Assembly (NCBI GenBank): GCA_964407265.1 | Contig: CAYOUV010000078.1 | Span: 1-13,241 of the forward strand | Length of the DNA stretch: 13,241 bases | Direction of reading: 5' to 3' | From: CAYOUV01 sp964407265 | GTDB taxonomy: Bacteria; Chloroflexota; Anaerolineae; Anaerolineales; Villigracilaceae | Part shown: positions 1 to 5,263 of the stretch, in pieces | Numbering within the stretch: the stretch's first letter is position 1 | How the letters are laid out: each line of letters begins with the position of its first letter | Notes under the pieces: generated by a model | Database searches by the model: none | What the model saw: only the letters and a program-made list of their open reading frames with translations | What the model was told of the DNA's origin: nothing | Program-made: the position numbers and the translations under genes

Positions 1-519
1 GAAGTGATTTCCGCACTCCAAAAGGAAATTCGGCGTGGGCACACTGAAAATGCGGCCTTCCTCGCCTACGAAATGCTCACAACCAGTGAGGAACTGGAAA
101 CCAAGCTCTGGCAGCGTCTACAGGTCATCAGCGTGGAAGATATAGGCTACGGGCAAGCGGATGCGCCGATTTTGATTCAAGCACTCTTTCAGATGCGTAC
201 CAACTTTCCACGCCCACAGGGGGACCGCTTCCTGTTTGCTTTGCACGCAGTGCGCTTCCTATGCCGATGCACGAAAGACCGCTCCAGCGACGAGTTACTT
301 AATTGGGTCAAACATGCCATCGAAACTGAAGGACGGTCCCCACTTATACCCGAATATGCAATCGATATGCACACCAAAGCAGGACGGCGACTTGGGCGCG
401 GGGAACGCCACTTTCTCGAAGAAGGGGCCCTGGTCTCGCCTGAACTGGTCGACCGCGAGCAAACCTATCGCCAGAGATTACTAAAATTGCTTGACGCAAA
501 AGATAGTAGATCATCTTGA
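1..519 (+). CDS. RarA/MgsA C-terminal-domain protein (left end cut by the window)
   Basis: The protein matches the helical C-terminal region of the RarA/MgsA (replication-associated recombination) AAA+ ATPases. That part forms the tetramer and contacts DNA at stalled forks. Visible signatures, numbered from the GTG at base 4, are ISALQKEIR at residues 2-10, SVEDIG at 43-48, and the typical DMHTKAGRRLGRGERHF at 121-137 followed by an EEGA segment. The frame is open to the first base of the window, so the GTG may simply be an internal Val and the true start lies upstream. In full-length RarA this region follows the ATPase and lid domains. Whether an ATPase lies upstream cannot be seen. Stand-alone proteins of about 170-200 residues with only this domain also exist, and the ORF could be one. 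The stop at 517-519 is firm. The family call is fairly sure, the architecture is not. Confidence 0.75.
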   Translation, partial: EVISALQKEIRRGHTENAAFLAYEMLTTSEELETKLWQRLQVISVEDIGYGQADAPILIQALFQMRTNFPRPQGDRFLFALHAVRFLCRCTKDRSSDELLNWVKHAIETEGRSPLIPEYAIDMHTKAGRRLGRGERHFLEEGALVSPELVDREQTYRQRLLKLLDAKDSRSS

Positions 520-637
520 TCTTAAACCACTGCCAACTGCTCAATACCGGCCCGGATTTCAAATTTCCATGCCATAATATCAGGTAACCGGGCCAATACG
601 CCCCACTGGGCAACTCAACCAAGAAAAGGGAAATACG

Positions 638-1312
638 ATGGAAGCCTACGTAAATCAGGAAACCCTCGCCGCCAAGAGGCAAAAGTGGCTCGACCAGATT
701 GCGCCTTTTAACACCCACCGTATGCAACTAAACTCAGAAAAAGCCGCGCTGCTGGTGATTGATATGCAGGATTTTTTCCTGGACCCGTCATCCCCCTCGT
801 TTACATGTGGCGGCCCTGCGATTCTCCCGAACCTAAAACGGGCAATCAATGCATTCCGGCAGGCAGGTCGCCCGGTGATCTATACGCAGCATGTACACCA
901 TCCTGACCATTTGGACGCCGGGATCATGGGTTGGTGGTGGGAAGGCATGTGCCTGGAAGGAAGCCCGGAAAGCGCAATCCACCAGGACATCGCACCGCAA
1001 CCCAATGAGAAAGTGATCTCGAAACACCGTTACTCCGCGTTTTACAACACCGATCTGGAGACCGTCTTACGCTGTCTCAAGGTCGAAGATATCGTGGTAA
1101 CCGGCGTTATGACCAACTTGTGTTGCGAATCGACCGCACGCGATGCTTACTTCCGGGATTACCGGGTATTTTTCTTGGCAGACGGAACGGGCAGTGTCAC
1201 CGAGGAGTTGCATCAAGCCAGCCTGCTCAACCTGTCTTTTGGTTTCGCTTGGGTGACGGATGTTGAGACCATCGTGGCTCAATTGCGTGAAGAACCCATA
1301 CCCAATCCATGA
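638..1312 (+). CDS. Isochorismatase-family cysteine hydrolase
   Basis: This 224-residue protein is a cysteine hydrolase of the isochorismatase/nicotinamidase fold and is likely cytoplasmic. The catalytic triad is intact: Asp42 in LLVIDMQDFF, Lys129 in ISKHRYSAF, and Cys162 in VTGVMTNLCCEST. A second Cys (163) follows directly where most relatives have Val or Ala. The first 33 or so residues (WLDQIAPFNTHR) form an N-terminal extension, as in many isochorismatase-like enzymes. A purine-rich AAAAGGGAAA just before the ATG at 638 can serve as ribosome-binding site. Family members hydrolyse isochorismate, nicotinamide, N-carbamoyl amides or biuret. The neighbours give no menaquinone, siderophore or NAD pathway that would choose between these, so the substrate is open. 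The fold and the triad are secure. Confidence 0.9.
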   Translation: MEAYVNQETLAAKRQKWLDQIAPFNTHRMQLNSEKAALLVIDMQDFFLDPSSPSFTCGGPAILPNLKRAINAFRQAGRPVIYTQHVHHPDHLDAGIMGWWWEGMCLEGSPESAIHQDIAPQPNEKVISKHRYSAFYNTDLETVLRCLKVEDIVVTGVMTNLCCESTARDAYFRDYRVFFLADGTGSVTEELHQASLLNLSFGFAWVTDVETIVAQLREEPIPNP

Positions 1313-1488
1313 ATTTGCTTGAGGCAGATGCATTTGGCTTGCCAACCTGCGCATCGCAGCTCACCCAACACTTTACGAGTATAGGCGGATACGCGGAGCG
1401 CTCGGCCTGGTTGCGCGCCATAATGATCGAGTCGGCTTGCCCATCCGCCCTACTGGTAAACTCACCCCCTAACGGGGGCCTACGGTAG
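1309..1488 (+). CDS. Possible small ATGA-coupled ORF, 59 codons, unknown
   Basis: An ATG at 1309 overlaps the TGA of the isochorismatase gene in the ATGA arrangement typical of translational coupling, and the frame stays open to a TAG at 1486-1488. The predicted product starts MNLLEADAFGLPTCASQ, has no signal peptide or membrane helix, and matches no family I recognise. Its last third runs through a GC hairpin. After the TAG the same frame stays open to 1575, just inside the next gene, so this could be a decayed longer gene. No ribosome-binding site is evident, which coupling could explain. A chance ORF is at least as likely. Confidence 0.25.
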   Translation: MNLLEADAFGLPTCASQLTQHFTSIGGYAERSAWLRAIMIESACPSALLVNSPPNGGLR

Positions 1489-1502
1489 GGAACTTACCCT
1501 AC
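1455..1502. other. Cluster of GC-rich inverted repeats between genes
   Basis: Two perfect small hairpins sit side by side in the 259-bp gap 1313-1571. CCCCC 1465-1469 pairs with GGGGG 1474-1478 across a TAAC loop, and GTAGGG 1485-1490 pairs with CCCTAC 1497-1502 across a 6-nt loop. An alternative outer pairing, GGTAA 1455-1459 with TTACC 1494-1498, would enclose the first hairpin and exclude the second. No T-tract follows, so this is not a standard intrinsic terminator. It could be a REP-like palindromic element, a structured leader of the gene at 1575, or chance. The rest of the gap holds only the small ORF at 1309 and no clear promoter. Confidence 0.4.
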
Positions 1503-1574
1503 ACCATGCGGGTATGGATATCGCGGACGCACACCGTTAGCCCGCAAATTACACCATCGTTTTGATTATTCTTG

Positions 1575-2357
1575 ATGCCCAAATTGACGGTGAATTTCTC
1601 TGAATCTTTAGCAAGACTTATCCGCTCGCATGATGCCCCGATTGATGGTATTGAGGTCGGTCCCTGGTTCTCTCCAGAAAAGATCAATTTTTTACAACAG
1701 GAATACCCGGAATGGCATTTTCAATTTCATGCAAGTAGCTTCATTACACGATATCAATATTGGCGCGGAGCACTCGACCAATTGCACAAATACCTTGCAG
1801 CTACTCAAAGCCACTGGGTTTCGTTGCATATAGAATTATTACCTGCATTGGTGTACGTGATGAGCTCCCGTTTTAGGTTACATCTGACCCCACCAGGTAT
1901 TGAAAAAGCAAAAAGCAGGTTTATTCGATTGCTGTCAGAGGTCAGGGATGCCGTGGAACTTCCCATTATTCTCGAAAACCTACCAGCATTGCCCAACGAG
2001 AAATATGCTTATGCAGCAAACCCATCAGCAGTTAGCGCTATTGTAAGAACAACTGATTCTGGGTTTCTATTAGATATCCCTCACGCAAGAATAGCTGCCT
2101 CATATCAGGGCATGGAGGCGGAGAGTTATCTGGAAAAGTTGCCTCTTGAACGGATAATTCAAATTCACGTAAGTGGTGTTAGAACTATAGATGGCTATCT
2201 CCGAGATGCGCATGAAGCGATGCAGGATGAAGACTATGCTACATTGAAATGGGTATTGGGAAGAAGCAAGCCAAAGGTTGTGACACTGGAGTATTTTCGA
2301 GAACTGGGTGCATTGCGAGAACAATTATGGAAGCTTCGAGAAATTATTGCGGGCTAA
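1575..2357 (+). CDS. MNIO/DUF692-like TIM-barrel protein (possible iron enzyme)
   Basis: This 260-residue protein resembles the DUF692/MNIO family (multinuclear non-heme iron oxygenases that modify cysteines in peptides) or the related xylose-isomerase-like TIM barrels. Candidate metal ligands appear in the expected order: Glu27 (GIEVGP), His52 (FQFHASS), His85 (SLHIELL), Glu134 (IILENLP), Asp167 and His170 (LLDIPHAR), His198 (IQIHVSG), Asp211-x-His213 (RDAHEAM) and Glu239 (VTLEYF). Known MNIO enzymes are usually a little longer (about 270-290) and work with a partner protein and a precursor peptide; neither is adjacent. I chose the ATG at 1575 over the TTG at 1572; neither has a clear Shine-Dalgarno. 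Base composition stands out: a hand count of 2041-2100 gives 24 of 60 G+C against 38 of 60 in a recA sample, which suggests acquisition by transfer. A sugar isomerase or AP-endonuclease-like role is the alternative. Confidence 0.65.
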   Translation: MPKLTVNFSESLARLIRSHDAPIDGIEVGPWFSPEKINFLQQEYPEWHFQFHASSFITRYQYWRGALDQLHKYLAATQSHWVSLHIELLPALVYVMSSRFRLHLTPPGIEKAKSRFIRLLSEVRDAVELPIILENLPALPNEKYAYAANPSAVSAIVRTTDSGFLLDIPHARIAASYQGMEAESYLEKLPLERIIQIHVSGVRTIDGYLRDAHEAMQDEDYATLKWVLGRSKPKVVTLEYFRELGALREQLWKLREIIAG

Positions 2358-2402
2358 GAAAGCATACACCTGACCGCTTTCTGCAGGGTGTTTAACCTGC
2401 AG
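2358..2402 (+). terminator. Two tandem hairpins after the TIM-barrel gene, weak terminator candidate
   Basis: Directly after the stop codon, GAAAGC 2358-2363 pairs with GCTTTC 2376-2381, and CTGCAGG 2381-2387 pairs with CCTGCAG 2396-2402 across an 8-nt loop. The two stems share one base, so only one can form completely. No run of T follows the second stem. They may slow or end transcription, or protect the 3' end of the message, but a Rho-independent terminator is not proven. Confidence 0.35.
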
Positions 2403-2447
2403 GGATGATCGCGCGAATAAAAACCATTGAACAGTAAAGTAATTTAC

Positions 2448-2993
2448 ATGGAAAATATCGAAGACTCACCCACCCTGCTCGAGACCGAGCGGTTGATCCT
2501 GAGATTCCAAAAAGTTACCGACATCGACCCTCTGGTCGACCTGTGGACTGATCCGCAGGTGACACGCCACCTGGGCGGCCCACGGGACCGGGATCAGGTT
2601 CGCTCCTCGTTTGAGGAGACGGCAAAAAATCCAACCGCCGAGCAGTATGACCTTTGGCCGGTCATCGAAAAGGAGACGGGGATGCTGATCGGTGATTGCG
2701 GCCTGCTCGAAAAAGATGTCGAAGGCCGCGCGGAAATCGAATTGATCTACATATTTACCCGTTCAGCCTGGGGGCAGGGATTTGCGACTGAGATCGGAGC
2801 CGCGCTGAAGCGCTATGCCTTCGAACAATTGGAGGTAAGCCAGTTGATCGCACTGATCGAGCCTGGAAACCAGGCCTCTGAACGTGTTGCACAAAAATTG
2901 GGAATGCACCTGGAAAAGGAAATTCTGCGCCCAGGGGGAAGTCTGCGGAAGATGTATACCGTTGAACGTAACGATCAACGCGCTGCGGTCTGA
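2448..2993 (+). CDS. GNAT-family N-acetyltransferase (RimJ/RimL-like)
   Basis: This 181-residue protein transfers an acetyl group from acetyl-CoA to an amine. Family features in order are the entry motif LLETERLILR at residues 10-19, the DPLVDLWTDPQVTRHLGG helix and loop, the beta strands GMLIGDCGLL and EIELIYIF, and the acetyl-CoA pyrophosphate loop RSAWGQGFATE at 105-115. The family C-terminal half follows, with EPGNQASERVAQKLGM at 138-153. This pattern is typical of RimJ/RimL-type enzymes that act on ribosomal protein N-termini or on small molecules; the real acceptor cannot be told. The ATG at 2448 was chosen because the upstream TTG at 2427 adds only a short non-conserved leader; neither start has a strong ribosome-binding site. 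The gene converges with the MerR-type regulator. There is no sign that it is a resistance enzyme. Confidence 0.85.
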   Translation: MENIEDSPTLLETERLILRFQKVTDIDPLVDLWTDPQVTRHLGGPRDRDQVRSSFEETAKNPTAEQYDLWPVIEKETGMLIGDCGLLEKDVEGRAEIELIYIFTRSAWGQGFATEIGAALKRYAFEQLEVSQLIALIEPGNQASERVAQKLGMHLEKEILRPGGSLRKMYTVERNDQRAAV

Positions 2994-3022
2994 TCCCCCA
3001 GCGACCAAATCCGCACATAAAA

Positions 3023-3047
3023 CAGGGCGGGGAGTGAACCCGCCCTG
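3023..3047. terminator. Bidirectional intrinsic terminator between convergent genes
   Basis: A perfect 9-bp stem, CAGGGCGGG 3023-3031 with CCCGCCCTG 3039-3047, closes a 7-nt loop. On the minus strand it is followed at once by TTTTAT, a good U-tract 5 bases after the stop of the MerR-type gene. On the plus strand it is followed by the weaker CGTCTTATT, so it may also end the GNAT transcript. Confidence 0.85.
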
Positions 3048-3051
3048 CGTC

Positions 3052-3798
3052 TTATTGCCTGTGGCCGGCAACATATACCTCGACCGCAGCCAGCATGAAT
3101 TCCGCCAGCCGGGGATCGATCCGGTCGAAATTGGCCTTGAAGTCCGGTGAGGTGTTGTACATTTGCGCCAACCCCAACAGCTGGTCGATATTCGGGGTCC
3201 AGAAATAGTCCATGTGCGCCCGCCAGCGCTCGACGACGGCCTGCACCTCGGGGGAATCGGCGCCTTTGGGCATGGCTGCCAGCAGATCGACGTAGACCTG
3301 GTTGCCCTCGTCCAGGATGCGTTGTTTCTGTTCGGCTGAATAATTCTTCCACTTCTGATTGGAAGCCCTGACCGTTTGCGGGTCATACATCTGCTCGGCC
3401 TGTGCAGCATATTTCTCTTGTTGCTCTTCGCTAAAAGCGGCAAATATTTGTTTATCACTCATGGGAATGTTTCCTTTCAAATGTGCGAGTGTTTCGTCCA
3501 CCGTCTGAACCAGATGCTCCAGGCGCGTGATGCGCTTGCCCAGCTCCCGCCGGTGACTTTCCAACGCTGCAAGCAGGTCGAAATCACGGCCAGCCAGAAT
3601 ACGTTGGATCTCTTCCAGCGCCAAGTCCAGCTCGCGGTAGAACAGGATCTGCTGCAGACGCAGCAGGGACTCCTCCCCGTAGTAGCGATAGCCGTTCTCG
3701 CCCACACGGGACGGCTTGAGCAGCCCGATCTGGTCGTAATAGTGCAGTGTACGCGGGGTCACCCCCGCCAGAGTGGATAACTGCTTTACAGTGTACAT
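3052..3798 (-). CDS. MerR-family regulator with TipAS drug-binding domain
   Basis: This 248-residue protein is a TipAL-type transcription activator. Residues 1-70 are the MerR winged helix-turn-helix (MYTVKQLSTLAGVTPRTLHY, then LLKPSRVGENGYRYY), 75-110 a coiled-coil dimerisation helix, and 120-245 a TipAS domain (AAFSEEQQEKYAAQAEQ, KNYSAEQKQRI, and an FMLAAVEVYVAG end). TipAS domains bind hydrophobic compounds, in Streptomyces thiopeptide antibiotics, and so convert the regulator to an activator. I chose the ATG at 3798 because MerR proteins start right at this motif and an AGG lies 5 nt upstream. An earlier ATG at 3858 falls about at the predicted transcript start. The promoter is of MerR type, so autoactivation is likely. 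Other targets are unknown; the divergent DUF3592 gene is the closest candidate. The family call is secure, the ligand is not. Confidence 0.92.
   Translation of the reverse strand: MYTVKQLSTLAGVTPRTLHYYDQIGLLKPSRVGENGYRYYGEESLLRLQQILFYRELDLALEEIQRILAGRDFDLLAALESHRRELGKRITRLEHLVQTVDETLAHLKGNIPMSDKQIFAAFSEEQQEKYAAQAEQMYDPQTVRASNQKWKNYSAEQKQRILDEGNQVYVDLLAAMPKGADSPEVQAVVERWRAHMDYFWTPNIDQLLGLAQMYNTSPDFKANFDRIDPRLAEFMLAAVEVYVAGHRQ
3460..3476 (-). promoter_or_regulatory. Internal ribosome-binding site and ATG for a stand-alone TipAS domain
   Basis: Inside the MerR-TipAS gene, an in-frame ATG (3462-3460, codon 113, MSDKQIFAAF) follows an AAGGA at 3476-3472 with 9 nt between them. This is a better ribosome-binding site than the one at the full-length start, and it lies exactly at the junction of the coiled coil and the TipAS domain. 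Initiation here would give a 136-residue TipAS protein from the same mRNA, close to the 144 residues of the Streptomyces TipAS made in this way. Seen: the site. Inferred: its use. Confidence 0.6.
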
Positions 3799-3863
3799 TT
3801 TTGCCTGTGTCTGCGAGTCCGGATTTCCCGCGGCAGCTGCGCTGTCCCGCAATGACATACAAC

Positions 3864-3894
3864 AGTATAAACCATGACGTAACGTCAATGTCAA
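3864..3894 (-). promoter_or_regulatory. MerR-type promoter and operator, 19-bp spacer
   Basis: On the minus strand a consensus -35 TTGACA (3894-3889) and a -10 TATACT (3869-3864) are separated by 19 bp. The long spacer is the hallmark of promoters that MerR-family activators untwist. Within the spacer lies a perfect palindrome, TGACGT-T-ACGTCA on the minus strand (3887-3875). Transcription would start near 3857 and read the MerR-TipAS gene, so the regulator probably controls itself. Confidence 0.88.
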
Positions 3895-3924
3895 GGGGTC
3901 AGTATGAATTTACTCTGGAAGCAC

Positions 3925-3953
3925 TTGCCACAAATATCACAATTGTGTACTAT
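3925..3953 (+). promoter_or_regulatory. Promoter of the DUF3592 gene with embedded palindrome
   Basis: A -35 TTGCCA (3925-3930) and a -10 TACTAT (3948-3953) are 17 bp apart, and a strong ribosome-binding site follows downstream. The spacer contains the perfect 10-bp palindrome CACAATTGTG (3938-3947), where a repressor could sit. The promoter diverges from the MerR-type promoter about 30 bp away. Confidence 0.55.
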
Positions 3954-3978
3954 AAAAGTACCACGAGGAGGTGGAGAG

Positions 3979-4440
3979 ATGGCAGGATTATCCGCAAATA
4001 TTCTCATCCCGTTGATTTTCGTAGTCATTGGCTTGGTGCTACTCTACATTTACTTTCGCAGCCTGGCGCAGGTGCGCGCCTCGGAAGGCTGGTCGGCCGT
4101 TCAGGGGACGGTGGTCGAATCCTGGGTGCGACGCAGTGATACCACCGACAATGACGGCAGCGTTTCGTCAAGTTACTATCCCGAAGTCCGCTACCAATAC
4201 CAGGTGATGGGCAACGAGTTTCAGGGGGAGAAGATCACTTTCGGACCCAAAGGAGGCGGCAATCACTACGCTGCCGAGAAGGTGATCGCAAAATACCCGA
4301 GTGGCGCTAACGTGATGGTCTATTACCAACCAGATAAGCCCAACAATGCCGTGCTGGAACGCAGTGTTTCCAGGATGCTGTTAGTCTTTGGCATCATCTT
4401 AGTCGCGGCAGGGATTTTCATCTTCGTCCTCTGGGGCTGA
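3979..4440 (+). CDS. DUF3592 membrane protein
   Basis: This 153-residue protein has two membrane helices, at about residues 8-26 (ILIPLIFVVIGLVLLYIYF) and 132-151, with a beta-rich domain between them that should lie outside the cytoplasm. The middle part fits DUF3592: GWSAVQGTVVES at 37-48, then YYPEVRYQYQVMGNEFQGEKI at 66-86 and VMVYYQPDKPNNAVLE at 112-127. The start at 3979 is chosen because AGGAGG lies just upstream at good spacing; a longer reading from 3904 would run through the promoter. The function of DUF3592 proteins is unknown. Its promoter neighbours the MerR-type operator, so control by that regulator is possible but not shown. A tyrosine-rich segment after an SSS run (62-72) is the only oddity. 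Confidence 0.8.
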   Translation: MAGLSANILIPLIFVVIGLVLLYIYFRSLAQVRASEGWSAVQGTVVESWVRRSDTTDNDGSVSSSYYPEVRYQYQVMGNEFQGEKITFGPKGGGNHYAAEKVIAKYPSGANVMVYYQPDKPNNAVLERSVSRMLLVFGIILVAAGIFIFVLWG

Positions 4441-4523
4441 AGCCGCAAAAATCCATCCGCAGCTGGTACTGGTTCGCAGGGTTCCATAGAATTTCTCCGG
4501 TCAATTCGAGGGGTTGATTCGAG

Positions 4524-4550
4524 TTGTGCAAACGTATGCGGTGCTACAAT
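4524..4550 (+). promoter_or_regulatory. Promoter of the pseudouridine synthase gene, near-leaderless
   Basis: A good -10, TACAAT (4545-4550), lies only 8 bases before the ATG at 4559. A weak -35 candidate, TTGTGC (4524-4529), stands 15 bp upstream of it. Transcription from this site would start at about 4556-4557, leaving a leader of 2-3 nt and no room for a Shine-Dalgarno. Confidence 0.5.
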
Positions 4551-4558
4551 TGTCCGCA

Positions 4559-5206
4559 ATGAATATTCTTTATACGGATGAATACCTGCTTGTCATCGAC
4601 AAACCGGCCGGACTGCCAGTGCTGCCTGACGGTTGGGAGCCGGATGCGCCTTACCTGCTCAAACTGCTGGAAGAGGAAAACGGAAAGCTTTGGGTGGTCC
4701 ACCGCCTGGATAAGGTCACCAGCGGCGTGATGCTCTTTGCCCGTAACGCCGAGGCGCACCGCGCCTTGAGCCTGCAATTCGAGGGGCACCAGATCGAGAA
4801 AATCTACCACGCGCTGGTCAACGGCCAGCCGAAATGGAAAGATCACATCGCCCGCCACCCGCTGCGTGCTAACGTCGGACATAAGCACCGCACAGCGGTT
4901 GACAATCACAGTGGAAAACCGGCAGAGACTGAATTCAAAGTGCTGAAACGCTTCATTGACCAGACCTTGCTCGAAGCGCGCCCCCGCACCGGGCGCACGC
5001 ACCAGATCCGCGTCCACGCTTACGCCCTCGGGCATCCGCTGGTTGGGGATACGCTCTACAGCGCGCCGCCTACAGATTGGATCGAGCGCCCGGCCTTGCA
5101 CGCCAAAACCCTGCACGTCACGCACCCATCCAGAGGCGAACGGCTGACCTTTGAAGCACCCTACCCCGAAGATTTTGCCAGCGCTTTGCAACGCGCAGAG
5201 GTTTGA
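4559..5206 (+). CDS. RluA-family pseudouridine synthase
   Basis: This enzyme turns a specific uridine of rRNA or tRNA into pseudouridine. The catalytic aspartate is Asp51 in VVHRLDKVTSG, the RluA-family signature. The second signature, RPRTGRTHQIRVH, is at 141-153, followed by ALGHPLVGDTLY. The N-terminal VIDKPAGLPVLP strand is also typical. It has 215 residues and no S4 RNA-binding domain, like E. coli RluA (about 219) and unlike RluC/RluD, so the target is likely recognised through the catalytic domain alone; which uridine is unknown. The ATG at 4559 begins exactly at the conserved strand NILYTDEYLLVIDKP. A longer reading from 4514 would run through the promoter. The gene ends where the promoter of the next gene begins (the stop codon lies in its -35), so the two are separate units. 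Confidence 0.93.
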   Translation: MNILYTDEYLLVIDKPAGLPVLPDGWEPDAPYLLKLLEEENGKLWVVHRLDKVTSGVMLFARNAEAHRALSLQFEGHQIEKIYHALVNGQPKWKDHIARHPLRANVGHKHRTAVDNHSGKPAETEFKVLKRFIDQTLLEARPRTGRTHQIRVHAYALGHPLVGDTLYSAPPTDWIERPALHAKTLHVTHPSRGERLTFEAPYPEDFASALQRAEV

Positions 5207-5231
5207 ATCTTGTTTTCATTCGTGGTATGCT
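5203..5231 (+). promoter_or_regulatory. Extended -10 promoter of the ParB/Srx-fold gene
   Basis: A -35-like TTGAAT (5203-5208) overlaps the stop codon of the upstream gene. It is separated by exactly 17 bp from an extended -10, TG-G-TATGCT (5223-5231). A GAGGA ribosome-binding site at 5254-5258 and the ATG at 5264 follow at normal distances. Confidence 0.6.
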
Positions 5232-5263
5232 CAAGGGCATCTTATTGTTAGGCGAGGACCAGT

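Noticed and set aside
549..594. GGCCCGG and CCGGGCC inverted repeat upstream of the isochorismatase gene
   Set aside because: A 7-bp stem with a loop of 32 bases and no T-tract is too weak to call a terminator or regulatory element.
2427..2447. TTG start seven codons upstream for the acetyltransferase
   Set aside because: The added residues are not conserved in the family and no ribosome-binding site is present.
2763..3458. 231-codon open frame on the minus strand across the GNAT end and the regulator gene
   Set aside because: It overlaps two well-recognised genes and the terminator, and its Arg/Ser/Pro-rich product is a frame shadow of the MerR-TipAS gene.
3799..3894. Longer start of the MerR-type regulator at a TTG (3894) or ATG (3858)
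   Set aside because: The TTG lies in the -35 box of the gene's own promoter, and the ATG lies about at the transcript start; the helix-turn-helix begins at the ATG at 3798.
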